DNA of 64,000 nucleotides from Sphingobium sp. 15-1 (GTDB lineage Bacteria > Pseudomonadota > Alphaproteobacteria > Sphingomonadales > Sphingomonadaceae). The stretch spans positions 2,108,001 to 2,172,000 of the forward strand of contig NZ_JABXJG010000001.1 in assembly GCF_013375535.1 (NCBI RefSeq), given 5' to 3'. The notes under the pieces were generated by a model that did not search any database, had not been told where the DNA came from, and saw only the letters and a program-made list of their open reading frames with translations. A program made the position numbers and the translations under genes. Of the stretch, positions 9,989-18,753 are shown piece by piece (within the stretch, counting starts at the first letter, position 1; the number at the start of each line of letters is the position of its first letter).

Positions 9989-10063
9989 GGGCGTGTAGCT
10001 CAGTGGTAGAGCACTGTGTTGACATCGCAGGGGTCGCAAGTTCAATCCTTGCCACGCCCACCA
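9989..10063 (+). tRNA. tRNA-Val (anticodon GAC)
   Basis: A complete cloverleaf of 75 bases. The acceptor stem GGGCGTG pairs with CACGCCC. The D arm is GCTCAGTGGTAGAGC. The anticodon stem CTGTG/CGCAG encloses loop TTGACAT with anticodon GAC. The T arm carries TTCAATC, and CCA is encoded. A strong terminator follows. The candidate defence genes begin directly beyond it, but no copy of the tRNA 3' end was found at the far side of that block. Confidence 0.97.
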
Positions 10064-10068
10064 TGATC

Positions 10069-10102
10069 AGGCCCGGACCCGTATCGGTATCCGGGCCTTT
10101 TC
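10069..10102 (+). terminator. Rho-independent terminator of tRNA-Val
   Basis: GGCCCGGA and TCCGGGCC form an 8-bp stem around a 12-base loop and are followed by TTTT. It ends the tRNA transcript and also sits close to the 3' end of the convergent helicase gene. Confidence 0.85.
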
Positions 10103-10146
10103 TGTTTCCGGCCATGTTTGGTGTGTCCTGCGACCTTGTCGGCTCC

Positions 10147-13089
10147 TCATCCCGGCGCGGCCGGAAATCGGGCTATGGCGGACAGGTCTATCGCCAGAGC
10201 GCGCGCTTCCTTTTCGTTCAGGTCCACCCGCTTCAGCATCCGCGCGAACGCCTCCGGGTCCGGCTGGCCCAGGGCGAGCCGGTAATAGAGCAGATCCTTC
10301 AGCATCTGTTCGCGACGCGCCGACCGAAGGCTGAAGCGCCAATCGAAGCTGATGCTCACCGGTCGTCCCCTCTCCGGCAGCCACCAGCGTTCCAGCCCCG
10401 TCTTTCCCGGCGCCTGCTGGCGCGCCAGGGTGAGAAGCGCGCCGAAGGGGCTGCCTCCCCCGCTGCTCGCCAGCGCGTCGCGGCCATGCGCATCGGCCAG
10501 CGACTGCCGCACCGACAAGCTGCCATAGCGCGCGATGCGCCCTTCCCGCTGCTCGAAATCGACGGGATCGGTGGGCAGGTCCCAATGCACGATCCTGCGG
10601 CACCAGAGATGGAAATCCAGCCCCTCCTGCCCGATGGAGGTCGTGCAGAGCATGTGCGGCCAAAAGGGCGAATTGAAGGCGCGCCGGAGCGAATCGCTGC
10701 GGACGCGCTTGCCCTTCCGACCGCCCGACCGGCCCGGTTCCCCGCCCGCGAAGGGGGTCACGGCCTGCACCGGAACGCGGTATTTGCCCTTGCCGCGCCG
10801 GAACTGGACAAGACCGGGCCGATCAAGGAGGCAGCGCGCCAGTTGATCCACGATCTCGATCCCGCGGGCATCGCCCAGCCGGCCGAGCAAGCCCATCTGC
10901 TCGTCGATGACCGCTTCGAACCCGCCCTTGAGCATCGCCTCGCACAATGCGTCGGGGTAGCGCGACCGGTCGGACGCCGCGAGGATGAGGTCAGCGAAGG
11001 TCCGGTGCCCCAGATAGGATCGCAGATGGTCCCAGAGGAAGGAGAATGCGCGCTGCCTTTCCGCCTTGCTGTCCTGCGGAACATCATGCCGGGCAAGGCA
11101 GCGCGCGAAGATCGCGCCGGGGGAGGCGATCAAATGCCAGGCAAGCCCCTCCAGCTCGGCACGCGATATTTCGGAAATCGCGTCGATTGTCCGCCAATCC
11201 TTCGCCTTCGCGCTTTTGCCCGTCTGCGCGGCCATGCCGGAAACATGCTGGTAGCCTTGCCCCGAAATCCGGCGTTCGATGCCGGCGGCGACGATCCAGT
11301 TCGGCCTCTTCTCGCGCCCCGCAAGAGAAATGCGCTTCGCCCGAAGATAGTCCTCCAGCCTTTCCACCGCATGGCGGCGCACATCCTCCAGCGATGCGTC
11401 GGCCGATTTGAGCGGGTCGATCGCATGCGACAGATGCGGCCATGGCATGAACAGGCTAATCAGCGCGCCGCTCTCGTTCCCGCCGGACCGCAGCAGCGGC
11501 GCAGGGGCCTTCTCCTTGGGCTTGCGCAGGCCGCCGTTCAGGCTGATCGAGAGCAAGGCGGAGACCGCCGTGGGCGCGCCTCTCCATTTGCTGAACAGCA
11601 ACGTCTTGCCGGGCAGCCGCTTTCGGGAGGACCATGGGCCTTCCAGTTTCCACCAGCGCACGGTCGGCGGCTGCCAGGGGAGCGCCAGATGCGCGGATCG
11701 CCCGGCCATTTCCGAAAGAAGCCGCAATTGGGGATGGGCGAACCGTCCGCTGCCCGAACCGGCTTCCACAGCCGCCGGTCCAGCAGCCGATAGCCTGTCC
11801 CATATCTTGTAGCCATGCATCGTCTGCGCGGGATAAGGGATCGAACTCCACATGGCGGGCGCCCATCCGGCGAATTCCTTCCCGCAGCTCGCGGCCAGAT
11901 GCCGGAAGACGACCAGATCCCGCGCCTCCACCTCGACGCGGCGATTGTCGCGCTCGAACAGATCCTCCTCATGCACGAGCGCCCGCTCCGTCCGGGCCAT
12001 GAGCGGTCGCAGCACCTGCTCGACACGCTCTTTCGCGGCCAGAACCGCCTGACGCACCGCCTCGATCGGTCCGGCGGCATCCAGGGCATCGTGATAATCG
12101 CGCATCGCCGCTTCCACGGCGGTCCCGCTGCCCGGATCGTCGGCCAGGAAAGCGGCAAGGTCGACAAGCGCCCGATAATGCTCGACGGGGTGAAGCTCCT
12201 CCCCATCCAGGCGGCGAAGGCGATAGGGCGTGGCGGACAGAAGGAGGAGCGCGGGCCGATCCTCGCCGCCGAGCAGCGCGTGGACCAGCAACCGGTGCAC
12301 CCGCGCCCTCTCCCGCTTCAGGGGAATATCGCTTTTCTCCTCGCGGGGGAGGATCAGGTCGGCATAGCGGTGAAATTCGTCAAGGATGATCAGGTCCGGC
12401 CGGACGGTCTTCGAACGGAGCGCCGCCAGCGCCAGCGCCGATCGAAACCGGGCGACGAACTCCAACATGTCCACATCGTCGCGCTTGAGCCATTCCATGA
12501 TGGCCTTTTCGACATTGCCGTCCGGGCAGTCGAACATGTCCCGCAGCGCGCGCTCGATGCCGATATGGGTGTAGCCTTTCAGGCTGGCGGCGCGCTCCCC
12601 CAGCAGCGGACGTTTATTCGGCCCCCGCGCATTGTCCATTTGCAGGACGAAGGGCCTCAAGCTGTGGTAACGGTCGAGCGCGGACCGGATCAGCGCCCTC
12701 TCCGCCTTGCGCCCGGTGCGCGGCCCCGGTTTCCAGCCGGGCAGGCTGGTCTCGGGCGTGAAGGTGAAGATGCGGTAGCCATCGCCTTCCTCGGGCGGAT
12801 CGCCGGGCACCAGGGCAAGCCTGTCCTCGCCGCTGTCGTATTCCTTCTCGTCGATCCCGGTGAGCGACACGAATTTAAGCCGGTTCTGCCGGACGATCTC
12901 CAGACTGGGGCAAAGATACATGACATTCAGCCGCCGCCGCTTCGCCCGCAGCCCCGCCGCGACCGCCCGCGCTATGACGGTCTTGCCAAGGCCGACCTCG
13001 TCCGCGACCAGAAAGCGTCTGGGGCCGGGCGCATCCAAGCGTTGCAGCGCGACCTCCACGGTCCGCCGCTGAAATTCGGCCAAATCCAT
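10147..13089 (-). CDS. SNF2/RapA-like superfamily 2 helicase, third gene of candidate defence operon
   Basis: A large helicase-like ATPase of 980 residues. Walker A is DEVGLGKT at residues 30-37, in the form used by SNF2/RapA-type translocases. The DEFH box is at about 237-240 and motif III SATP at about 285-288. The C-terminal RecA lobe carries TSIGQEGLDF near 816 and an arginine-finger motif VI (QREGRIARYG) near 846. The stretch between about 290 and 800 is long and has no motif I recognise. Its start overlaps the stop of the phospholipase D-like gene by one base (TGATG). With its two partners it resembles nuclease-helicase antiphage systems. That function is inferred. Confidence 0.85.
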   Translation of the reverse strand: MDLAEFQRRTVEVALQRLDAPGPRRFLVADEVGLGKTVIARAVAAGLRAKRRRLNVMYLCPSLEIVRQNRLKFVSLTGIDEKEYDSGEDRLALVPGDPPEEGDGYRIFTFTPETSLPGWKPGPRTGRKAERALIRSALDRYHSLRPFVLQMDNARGPNKRPLLGERAASLKGYTHIGIERALRDMFDCPDGNVEKAIMEWLKRDDVDMLEFVARFRSALALAALRSKTVRPDLIILDEFHRYADLILPREEKSDIPLKRERARVHRLLVHALLGGEDRPALLLLSATPYRLRRLDGEELHPVEHYRALVDLAAFLADDPGSGTAVEAAMRDYHDALDAAGPIEAVRQAVLAAKERVEQVLRPLMARTERALVHEEDLFERDNRRVEVEARDLVVFRHLAASCGKEFAGWAPAMWSSIPYPAQTMHGYKIWDRLSAAGPAAVEAGSGSGRFAHPQLRLLSEMAGRSAHLALPWQPPTVRWWKLEGPWSSRKRLPGKTLLFSKWRGAPTAVSALLSISLNGGLRKPKEKAPAPLLRSGGNESGALISLFMPWPHLSHAIDPLKSADASLEDVRRHAVERLEDYLRAKRISLAGREKRPNWIVAAGIERRISGQGYQHVSGMAAQTGKSAKAKDWRTIDAISEISRAELEGLAWHLIASPGAIFARCLARHDVPQDSKAERQRAFSFLWDHLRSYLGHRTFADLILAASDRSRYPDALCEAMLKGGFEAVIDEQMGLLGRLGDARGIEIVDQLARCLLDRPGLVQFRRGKGKYRVPVQAVTPFAGGEPGRSGGRKGKRVRSDSLRRAFNSPFWPHMLCTTSIGQEGLDFHLWCRRIVHWDLPTDPVDFEQREGRIARYGSLSVRQSLADAHGRDALASSGGGSPFGALLTLARQQAPGKTGLERWWLPERGRPVSISFDWRFSLRSARREQMLKDLLYYRLALGQPDPEAFARMLKRVDLNEKEARALAIDLSAIARFPAAPG

Positions 13090-14897
13090 CAGGCGGCTCC
13101 GTGGATGGCGTCGTGCAGCGCCTGCAGGAACGGCCGGACCTCCGCGAGATCGTCGAGCGCGGCGCGCCGCTCCTCCTCGTCAGGCCATGATTCGAATGTC
13201 TCGCGGAAGGATTCGAGCATCGCCATGATGCCGGCGATCCGACGCTCGAAGGCGGCCTGGTCGCTGGCCCAGGCGGAGAGCATCGTCTCCAGCGTGAACA
13301 TCGCCGCGAACCGCGCTCCATCCCCTCTCCGGACGCCGGTCGGCTGCGGATCGGACCAGCATTCCCCCGCCGTGCCGTCGATCCCGTCGAGCCGCGAACG
13401 GAGCCAATCGCGGAACCGGCCCGCGCCCACATAGCGGGCAAGGAGCGCGCGGTCGCGGCGCTCCTCGTCCAGCCCGTCGACCCGCAGCGACAAGACCCAG
13501 CTCCGGGAGATTCCGGCGTCGTCCGCGCTGACGGCGCGGAAGGTCACCAGCGAAGTCTGCTCGCTGAGCGCGGGCGGACGCTCCAGCAGCCGCACCGACC
13601 GGACGCCCGGCGCCAATGCGATCCATGCTTCCGGGTCAAGGAACGGCGAAACCGCAAAGCGCGCATGCTTCAACGGCTCTTCGCAGCCCTCCCCGATGAG
13701 CAGCAGCAGCCCCGCGCCATCATAGACGAGACGCAGTTCGCATTCGAGGAAACGGCTTATATGCTCGTCAAGCTGGCGGGCCGCCTTCTCCTGCGCGACC
13801 AGCTCCGGATCAGGCGCCGCCCCGTCAAATTCGAACCCGCCCGCGACGAATGCGTGGAGCGAATCGCTGAGCGCCGGATCGTCGATGTCCAACAGGGCGA
13901 CGGCTTCGGCGTTCGGCCCGACCAGCCCGCGTTTGGTGAGATTGGCGCTGCCGATCATCAAGGCGGTCCGCTTCCCGCGGGTCATGGCGATCAGCTTGGC
14001 ATGGACGCCGGTCGGCGGCAGTTCCGTGAACTCGCCCACCGTCTCCCCCTGCTGTTGCTCGACGGAGACGGAGGTTTCCGGCTCGGGCGGCGTGCCGGTC
14101 CGGAAGGCGATGCCCGTCGCCGGGGAAGACCGGCTCGCGGCCATGTCGGTCGTGAGCAAGGTGATCCCCTCCGACCCGGCCGCCTTGACGACTTCGCCCA
14201 GGCCCATCCTGTCGATGAACGGGCTGACGGCGGAGGCCTTCTCGGCGCGCGGCAGCAAGGGCGCGCCGATGAAGGGACGCATCGCCCCCGGTTGCCGCCA
14301 CAACAGGCTCCGCACCTTCACGCCGGCAGGCGCGGCCCAGCGGGCCGACTGGAGTTCGCCAAGCTCGGCGGGCGAGAAGGCCGCCTTGCCCAAAAGATCC
14401 TCGGCCAACAGCGCAATGTCCGGGATCGGCCTTGCCCCCCTGCCCTTCGAACTCACCAGCAGAAGCCCGGCATCGAGATCGGCGGCGCCCGTCAGATTGC
14501 GGCTGCCGATCCAGAAACGCCATTGCACGCCATCCCCGCCTTCATATCGGACGAGGGCGACTTTCGGATGCCAGCTCTCTGTCCGCTCGTTCGCCTCGAT
14601 CGCGCAGAGCATGGTGTCGAGCAGCGGCAGGACCGACCGATGCGCCCGCGGCGCGATCACCCGCCCAAGCTGGTGGAGCACGAGCAGCCGCCCCCGCATC
14701 CGGTCGAAAGCCTCCACCAGTTCAAGCGGCGAATTTTCGAACTCCGCCTCTCCATCTCCCCCAAGCGCCAGCACCAGGCCCAGCAGCGCGATCAGGTCGA
14801 GCGAATAGGTCGCGACCACGGCCCTGGAGACCGTCTGCCCCTCGGCAGGCCGCAGCGCCCCGAAGATCGAGATGCGGTCCCGGCGGCGAAAGCTCAT
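13089..14897 (-). CDS. Phospholipase D-like protein with two HKD-type motifs, second gene of candidate defence operon
   Basis: A 602-residue protein with two phospholipase D half-sites: H110-x-K112 followed by GSRNLT at 131-136, and H299-x-K301 followed by GSANLT at 316-321. This H-x-K...G-S-x-N-L-T layout is typical of PLD-superfamily nucleases and defence effectors, but the Asp of the classical HxKxxxxD is not at its usual place in either half. The C-terminal 260 residues are not recognised. The start at 14897 overlaps the preceding stop as ATGA, and the gene is followed by the helicase with a one-base overlap. Nuclease activity is inferred from the motifs. Confidence 0.82.
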   Translation of the reverse strand: MSFRRRDRISIFGALRPAEGQTVSRAVVATYSLDLIALLGLVLALGGDGEAEFENSPLELVEAFDRMRGRLLVLHQLGRVIAPRAHRSVLPLLDTMLCAIEANERTESWHPKVALVRYEGGDGVQWRFWIGSRNLTGAADLDAGLLLVSSKGRGARPIPDIALLAEDLLGKAAFSPAELGELQSARWAAPAGVKVRSLLWRQPGAMRPFIGAPLLPRAEKASAVSPFIDRMGLGEVVKAAGSEGITLLTTDMAASRSSPATGIAFRTGTPPEPETSVSVEQQQGETVGEFTELPPTGVHAKLIAMTRGKRTALMIGSANLTKRGLVGPNAEAVALLDIDDPALSDSLHAFVAGGFEFDGAAPDPELVAQEKAARQLDEHISRFLECELRLVYDGAGLLLLIGEGCEEPLKHARFAVSPFLDPEAWIALAPGVRSVRLLERPPALSEQTSLVTFRAVSADDAGISRSWVLSLRVDGLDEERRDRALLARYVGAGRFRDWLRSRLDGIDGTAGECWSDPQPTGVRRGDGARFAAMFTLETMLSAWASDQAAFERRIAGIMAMLESFRETFESWPDEEERRAALDDLAEVRPFLQALHDAIHGAA

Positions 14898-16087
14898 GCA
14901 ACCGCCCGCACGGTGTCGATCATGTCCCGGACCACCGGCCATCTATAATCCAGCGGCGTGGCGATCCCCTTGCGCCAATCCCGCCGCCGCGTCTCGTTGA
15001 GCAGGAAGGCGCGGCTCTCCTTCAGGTCACGCTCCCGCGAAGCCATGTCCCTGGCAAGGGCGTCGAGCGGCCGCTCCTCCCGCGTCCAATCCATGACGAC
15101 CTCCATGAAGCGGGCAAGCCCGTCGTCGATCCGGATGGAGGAGCGGAGGGCGCTCAGGTCAAGCGCGAGCGCGGCGTCCCTGTGCCGCGCAACCAGCCGG
15201 GGCAGCGCATCGGCGTGCGCCCGATCGTTGGAGCGCCCCTCCTCATTCCGCTTCGCCTCGATCAGCGCGGCATAGGCGGCGCGTGCGATGCAGGCGACGG
15301 ATGCCGCGCGTTCGGCCAGGGTCAGGTCGTCGCGTTCGGTCGCCGTCGCGAAACGCCGGACCTCCGCCGACCAGAGGGAGTCGGTCGTCACGCCGGCTTC
15401 GGCCAATCTGCTCAAAAGCGGCTGGGTTCCGCCCTCTCCCGCCGTCCGCCACTTCGTCCGGATATAGTCCGCCTCCACCTTCCGGAGAGCGAAGTCCAGC
15501 TTTCCCGTCCTGCTCCGCCATCCGGGAGGAGCGGGCGGCAATCCTTCGAACAGGGGGGCGATGGCGATCCGCCCTTCATCGCCATCCTCCCTTCCGAGCA
15601 GGCGCGGCCACAGCCCCTGAAGCTGCACCTCCGTCGGCGGATCGGACAAGCCGGCGACCGCGCTGGCCATCCGCCAGGATCGCAAGGCCGTCCAGTAAAT
15701 GGTGCTGGCGCGCACCACCGGCCGCTGGTCCGCTTCATATTTCATCCATCCGGAAATGCCGGAATTCTGCAGAATCTTGACCGTCGCCATCAGCCGTTTG
15801 GAATAGCGTCGCTCGATCTCGAACAATTTCTCCCGGCTGAAGCGCTCTCCCGCCGTCCCAGCCAGCAGCTCCTCATAGGCCCAGGCGACGAAGAAGACAT
15901 AGCGGAGCTGCGCATGCTGGACCGAGGTGCCGGGGAAGAAACGGTCGGCAAAGGCGAAATGGATCGGCGCGAAGCCAAGCTCGTCCCGCGTCCCGTCGGA
16001 CGACAGGGTCGACAGATATTTGCTGGCGGCGGACCGATCAGCCTCCGAAAGCATGAACCAGCCGATCTTCGGTTCAGAATTGCGCAT
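14894..16087 (-). CDS. DUF6361-like protein, first gene of candidate defence operon
   Basis: A 397-residue protein whose N-terminus follows the pattern I recall for DUF6361: KIGWFMLSEADR at about 7-18, RDELG at 34-38 and FFPGTS at 50-55, followed by a hydrophobic helix (LRYVFFVAWAY). Its biochemical function is not known to me. The start is set at 16087 because GGAGGG lies 7 bases upstream; the open frame runs to 16144. It leads the operon and its stop overlaps the start of the PLD-like gene. Proteins of this family occur beside helicases and PLD proteins, which supports a sensor or specificity role, but that is inference. Confidence 0.75.
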   Translation of the reverse strand: MRNSEPKIGWFMLSEADRSAASKYLSTLSSDGTRDELGFAPIHFAFADRFFPGTSVQHAQLRYVFFVAWAYEELLAGTAGERFSREKLFEIERRYSKRLMATVKILQNSGISGWMKYEADQRPVVRASTIYWTALRSWRMASAVAGLSDPPTEVQLQGLWPRLLGREDGDEGRIAIAPLFEGLPPAPPGWRSRTGKLDFALRKVEADYIRTKWRTAGEGGTQPLLSRLAEAGVTTDSLWSAEVRRFATATERDDLTLAERAASVACIARAAYAALIEAKRNEEGRSNDRAHADALPRLVARHRDAALALDLSALRSSIRIDDGLARFMEVVMDWTREERPLDALARDMASRERDLKESRAFLLNETRRRDWRKGIATPLDYRWPVVRDMIDTVRAVA

Positions 16088-16264
16088 GCGGCGACCCTCC
16101 GCGCGCTGGACCGGATGGGCCGCGAAGAAGCGGACGCCGCGCATCCGGCGTTGAGATCACAGCAAAATTTCCCAAGATCGCACCCCCGCCGGAGGAGTAG
16201 GATCAAGGGCGGCAACCGGTCAAGCCATGCCGAACGAGATTATGATCGATACCGAAACGACCCG

Positions 16265-16420
16265 CTAAGGCGCGGCAAGCGAGTAAGGGACCGCCTGATC
16301 CCGGTCGACGAAGGCCAGCGGATCGGCGGACGTCTCCGCCAGAAGCAGCGAGGCCGCAACCGACAGCAACAAGGTGGCGGCAAGCGGCAGGGAGTTGAAG
16401 GAAAGGGTCTGCCCGATCAT
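16265..16420 (-). CDS. Small membrane-associated or secreted protein of unknown function (51 aa)
   Basis: This is a short ORF that reads MIGQTLSFNSLPLAATLLLS and continues through a hydrophobic stretch (about residues 11-28) to a polar C-terminus ending SLAAP. An excellent AAGGAGG ribosome site lies 9 bases before the ATG, which is the main evidence that it is translated. It is divergent from the ROK kinase gene and outside the defence operon. The hydrophobic stretch could be a signal peptide or a single membrane anchor. No family is recognised. Confidence 0.6.
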   Translation of the reverse strand: MIGQTLSFNSLPLAATLLLSVAASLLLAETSADPLAFVDRDQAVPYSLAAP

Positions 16421-16504
16421 CGTCTATTGCCTCCTTGGCATCAGCGCTTCGGACGCGCTTTCCTGCCTTTATCGCTACCGGTTATGGCATATGATTGGAA
16501 CGTC

Positions 16505-17527
16505 ATGATGAACGCTGAACCGATATTGGCCGGGGTCGAACTTGGGGGAACCAAGGTGTTCGTGCTGCGCGCGCGCGGCAGGACGATATGGGGCCGGGAG
16601 ATCATTCCCACCACGACGCCAGCCGAAACGCTATCCAAGGCCGTGGCCATTCTGCAGCGCTGGCATGCGGAAACTTCTTTCGCGGCGATCGGCATCGGCA
16701 GCTTCGGCCCGCTTCGGCTGGACCGTCACGCGCCGGATTTCGGCTTCATGCTGCCGACGCCCAAACCGGGTTGGGCAGGCGCCGACATTTTCGGCACGCT
16801 GACGGCGCCTTTCGATTGCCCCGCCGCGATCGACACCGACGTCAACGGCGCGGCGCTCGCGGAATTGCGCTGGGGCGCGGGCGCGCAAGCGGACATTCCC
16901 TCCGACAGCCTGTGCTACATCACCATCGGCACCGGGGTGGGTGGCGGCTTTGCCTTCAACGGCCGCCCCGTCCATGGCGCCATGCATCCGGAAATCGGCC
17001 ATATCCGCGTCCCCCGCGCGCCCGGCGACAGTTTTGCGGGCAGTTGCCCCTTTCATGGCGACTGCATCGAAGGGCTGGTGTCCGGCCCGGCGCTTGCCAG
17101 GCGCTTCGGCGTTCCGGGTCATGAAATCGACGCGGCCGATCCGCGCTGGAACAATGTGGCGAACGACATCGCCCATCTGGTTTCGACCATCCTGCTCAGC
17201 ACGGCGGCGCGTCAGGTGCTGATCGGCGGCGGCGTCGGCATGGGACGGACCGATCTACTGAACCGGGTCCGGGAAAAGGTCGTCGCCCAGCTTGGAGGCT
17301 ATTTGCCGCATGTCGATGGCGACAGCATCGGCCGAATCGTTACCGCTCCGCTGCTTGGCGATCAGGCCGGCCCGCTGGGCGCGGTGGCCCTGGCCATGGA
17401 TGCGCTGGAGGGGAAAGGGATCAGTGCACGCCCCGCCGACGAAAAAGCGGCAGGAAGATCATCGGCACGATCAGGGCGACCACGCCCGCGACCAGCAGAT
17501 CGTCCACCAGCCGATAGAGGATCGTGA
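16505..17527 (+). CDS. ROK-family sugar kinase, probably fructokinase
   Basis: A 340-residue kinase of the ROK family. It has the N-terminal phosphate-binding motif GVELGGTKVF, catalytic region DTDVNGAALAEL, GTGVGGG near residue 145, and the zinc site CPFHGDC preceded by EIGHI. These match bacterial fructokinase of the ROK type, which makes fructose 6-phosphate. The nearby manA, which interconverts mannose 6-phosphate and fructose 6-phosphate, fits. After about residue 307 the frame runs into an arginine/proline-rich tail that overlaps the antisense small membrane gene. That tail looks like readthrough of a lost stop. ATGs at 16487 and 16508 are alternative starts. Confidence 0.88.
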   Translation: MMNAEPILAGVELGGTKVFVLRARGRTIWGREIIPTTTPAETLSKAVAILQRWHAETSFAAIGIGSFGPLRLDRHAPDFGFMLPTPKPGWAGADIFGTLTAPFDCPAAIDTDVNGAALAELRWGAGAQADIPSDSLCYITIGTGVGGGFAFNGRPVHGAMHPEIGHIRVPRAPGDSFAGSCPFHGDCIEGLVSGPALARRFGVPGHEIDAADPRWNNVANDIAHLVSTILLSTAARQVLIGGGVGMGRTDLLNRVREKVVAQLGGYLPHVDGDSIGRIVTAPLLGDQAGPLGAVALAMDALEGKGISARPADEKAAGRSSARSGRPRPRPADRPPADRGS

Positions 17528-17672
17528 AGAACATCAGCACCGCAGCCGCCGCCAGGGCAGGAAGGAGCAAGCGAAGCAGACCCTCCTCCATCCGGAAAAG
17601 GAGCTGCCCGACCAGACCCGGAACCGGCTCTTGCCGCCGCCCGTAAATGCTGCCCCTGCCCAACCGGTCCAT
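17421..17672 (-). CDS. Small two-helix membrane protein of unknown function (83 aa)
   Basis: From the ATG at 17672 the product has an N-terminal polar stretch (MDRLGRGSIYGRRQ) and two hydrophobic segments, about residues 35-53 and 58-75, ending FRRRGVH. AAGGAT precedes the ATG at a plausible distance. It overlaps the 3' end of the ROK kinase frame by 107 bases, on the opposite strand. Because the hydrophobic pattern is clean and the kinase tail is low-complexity, this gene is probably genuine. The longer frame to 17861 has no support. Function unknown. Confidence 0.55.
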   Translation of the reverse strand: MDRLGRGSIYGRRQEPVPGLVGQLLFRMEEGLLRLLLPALAAAAVLMFFTILYRLVDDLLVAGVVALIVPMIFLPLFRRRGVH

Positions 17673-17902
17673 CGTCTGATCCTTGCCGAAATTGTGAGTT
17701 GCATATAGAAACTGAAAGTCGGATTTCCATAGGCGAAGATCGCTACGGATCGTTTCCGGTCCTGACACATGTCCGCGGTCTTCCTCCTGTCGTGGGACAG
17801 CCTTAGCCCTGCCCCTTTCGGGATGCTTCGCGGTCACGGCCCACCACCCGCTCCGCGACAAGAATCCTTGCCTGCCACGAACGACCGCTCATAAGGAATC
17901 GC

Positions 17903-18721
17903 ATGACCGCCACCCGCCTCCTCGCCCATATGGTCGAAAAGCCCTGGGGCCGCGCCGACATCCCCTTCATCGCCCCGGGCGACGGCAGGCGTGTGGGAGA
18001 AGTCCGGTTTTCGCTCCCAAAGGCAGCCGGCCCGGACAGGCCGCTCCCGCTGCTGGTCAAATATATCTTCACCAGCGAGAAGCTGTCGGTTCAGGTCCAT
18101 CCCAATGACGCGCAGGCACGGGCGCAGGGGCTGGCGGGCGGCAAGTCCGAATGCTGGTATATTCTCGATGCGGAGCCGGCTGCGCGGCTGGGCATCGGCC
18201 CGACGCGCAGCCTGACGGCGGAGGATTGGCGCGCCGCCGCTCTCGACGGCAGCATCGAAACGCTGATGAACTGGAAACCGGTGAGCGCGGGCAGCTTCTA
18301 TTATATCCCCGCCGGTACGGTGCATGCGATCGGCGGCGGCGTGACATTGGTGGAAGTGCAGCAGAATAACGACGTGACCTACCGCCTCTACGACTATGGC
18401 CGCCCGCGCGAGCTGCATCTGGAGGAGGCGATAGCCGTCAGCGTCACCGCACCCTATGCAATGCCCGACCGCATCGTCCCCGGCACGGCGGAAGAAAGGC
18501 TGATCACGGGCCCCGATACGCCCTTCATCCTGGACATGGTGCAGGGAAAGGCGGGAAGCAGCCAGCGGATGGAGGGCGAGATGCTGTGGTTCGTTCCACT
18601 GGCAGGCTCCGGCACGATCGAAGGGGAGCCGTGGCGCCAGGGCGAATGCTGGCTGATCGAGGGAACCGCCGCCCTTGCCGTCGAAACCGGCATGAGCGCG
18701 CTGCTCGCCCGCCTGCCCTGA
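17903..18721 (+). CDS. manA: Mannose-6-phosphate isomerase, class I
   Basis: A zinc-dependent cupin-type isomerase of 272 residues interconverting mannose 6-phosphate and fructose 6-phosphate. It supplies mannose for glycans and polysaccharide. The metal and active-site motifs are clear: KYIFTSEKLSVQVHPND near residue 53, ECWYILD near 83 and PAGTVHAIGGG near 136, followed by EVQQNNDVTYRLYDYGR. It is shorter than E. coli ManA (391) but typical of the compact alphaproteobacterial form. An AAGGA site precedes the ATG. The nucleosidase gene follows 32 bases later. Confidence 0.93.
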   Translation: MTATRLLAHMVEKPWGRADIPFIAPGDGRRVGEVRFSLPKAAGPDRPLPLLVKYIFTSEKLSVQVHPNDAQARAQGLAGGKSECWYILDAEPAARLGIGPTRSLTAEDWRAAALDGSIETLMNWKPVSAGSFYYIPAGTVHAIGGGVTLVEVQQNNDVTYRLYDYGRPRELHLEEAIAVSVTAPYAMPDRIVPGTAEERLITGPDTPFILDMVQGKAGSSQRMEGEMLWFVPLAGSGTIEGEPWRQGECWLIEGTAALAVETGMSALLARLP

Positions 18722-18753
18722 TCGAACATCGAGACAAGAAAGAGGGTATGATC

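Noticed and set aside
10060-16500. Attachment-site duplication of the tRNA-Val 3' end
   Set aside because: I looked for a second copy of the T-arm/acceptor sequence between the operon and the ROK kinase and saw none.
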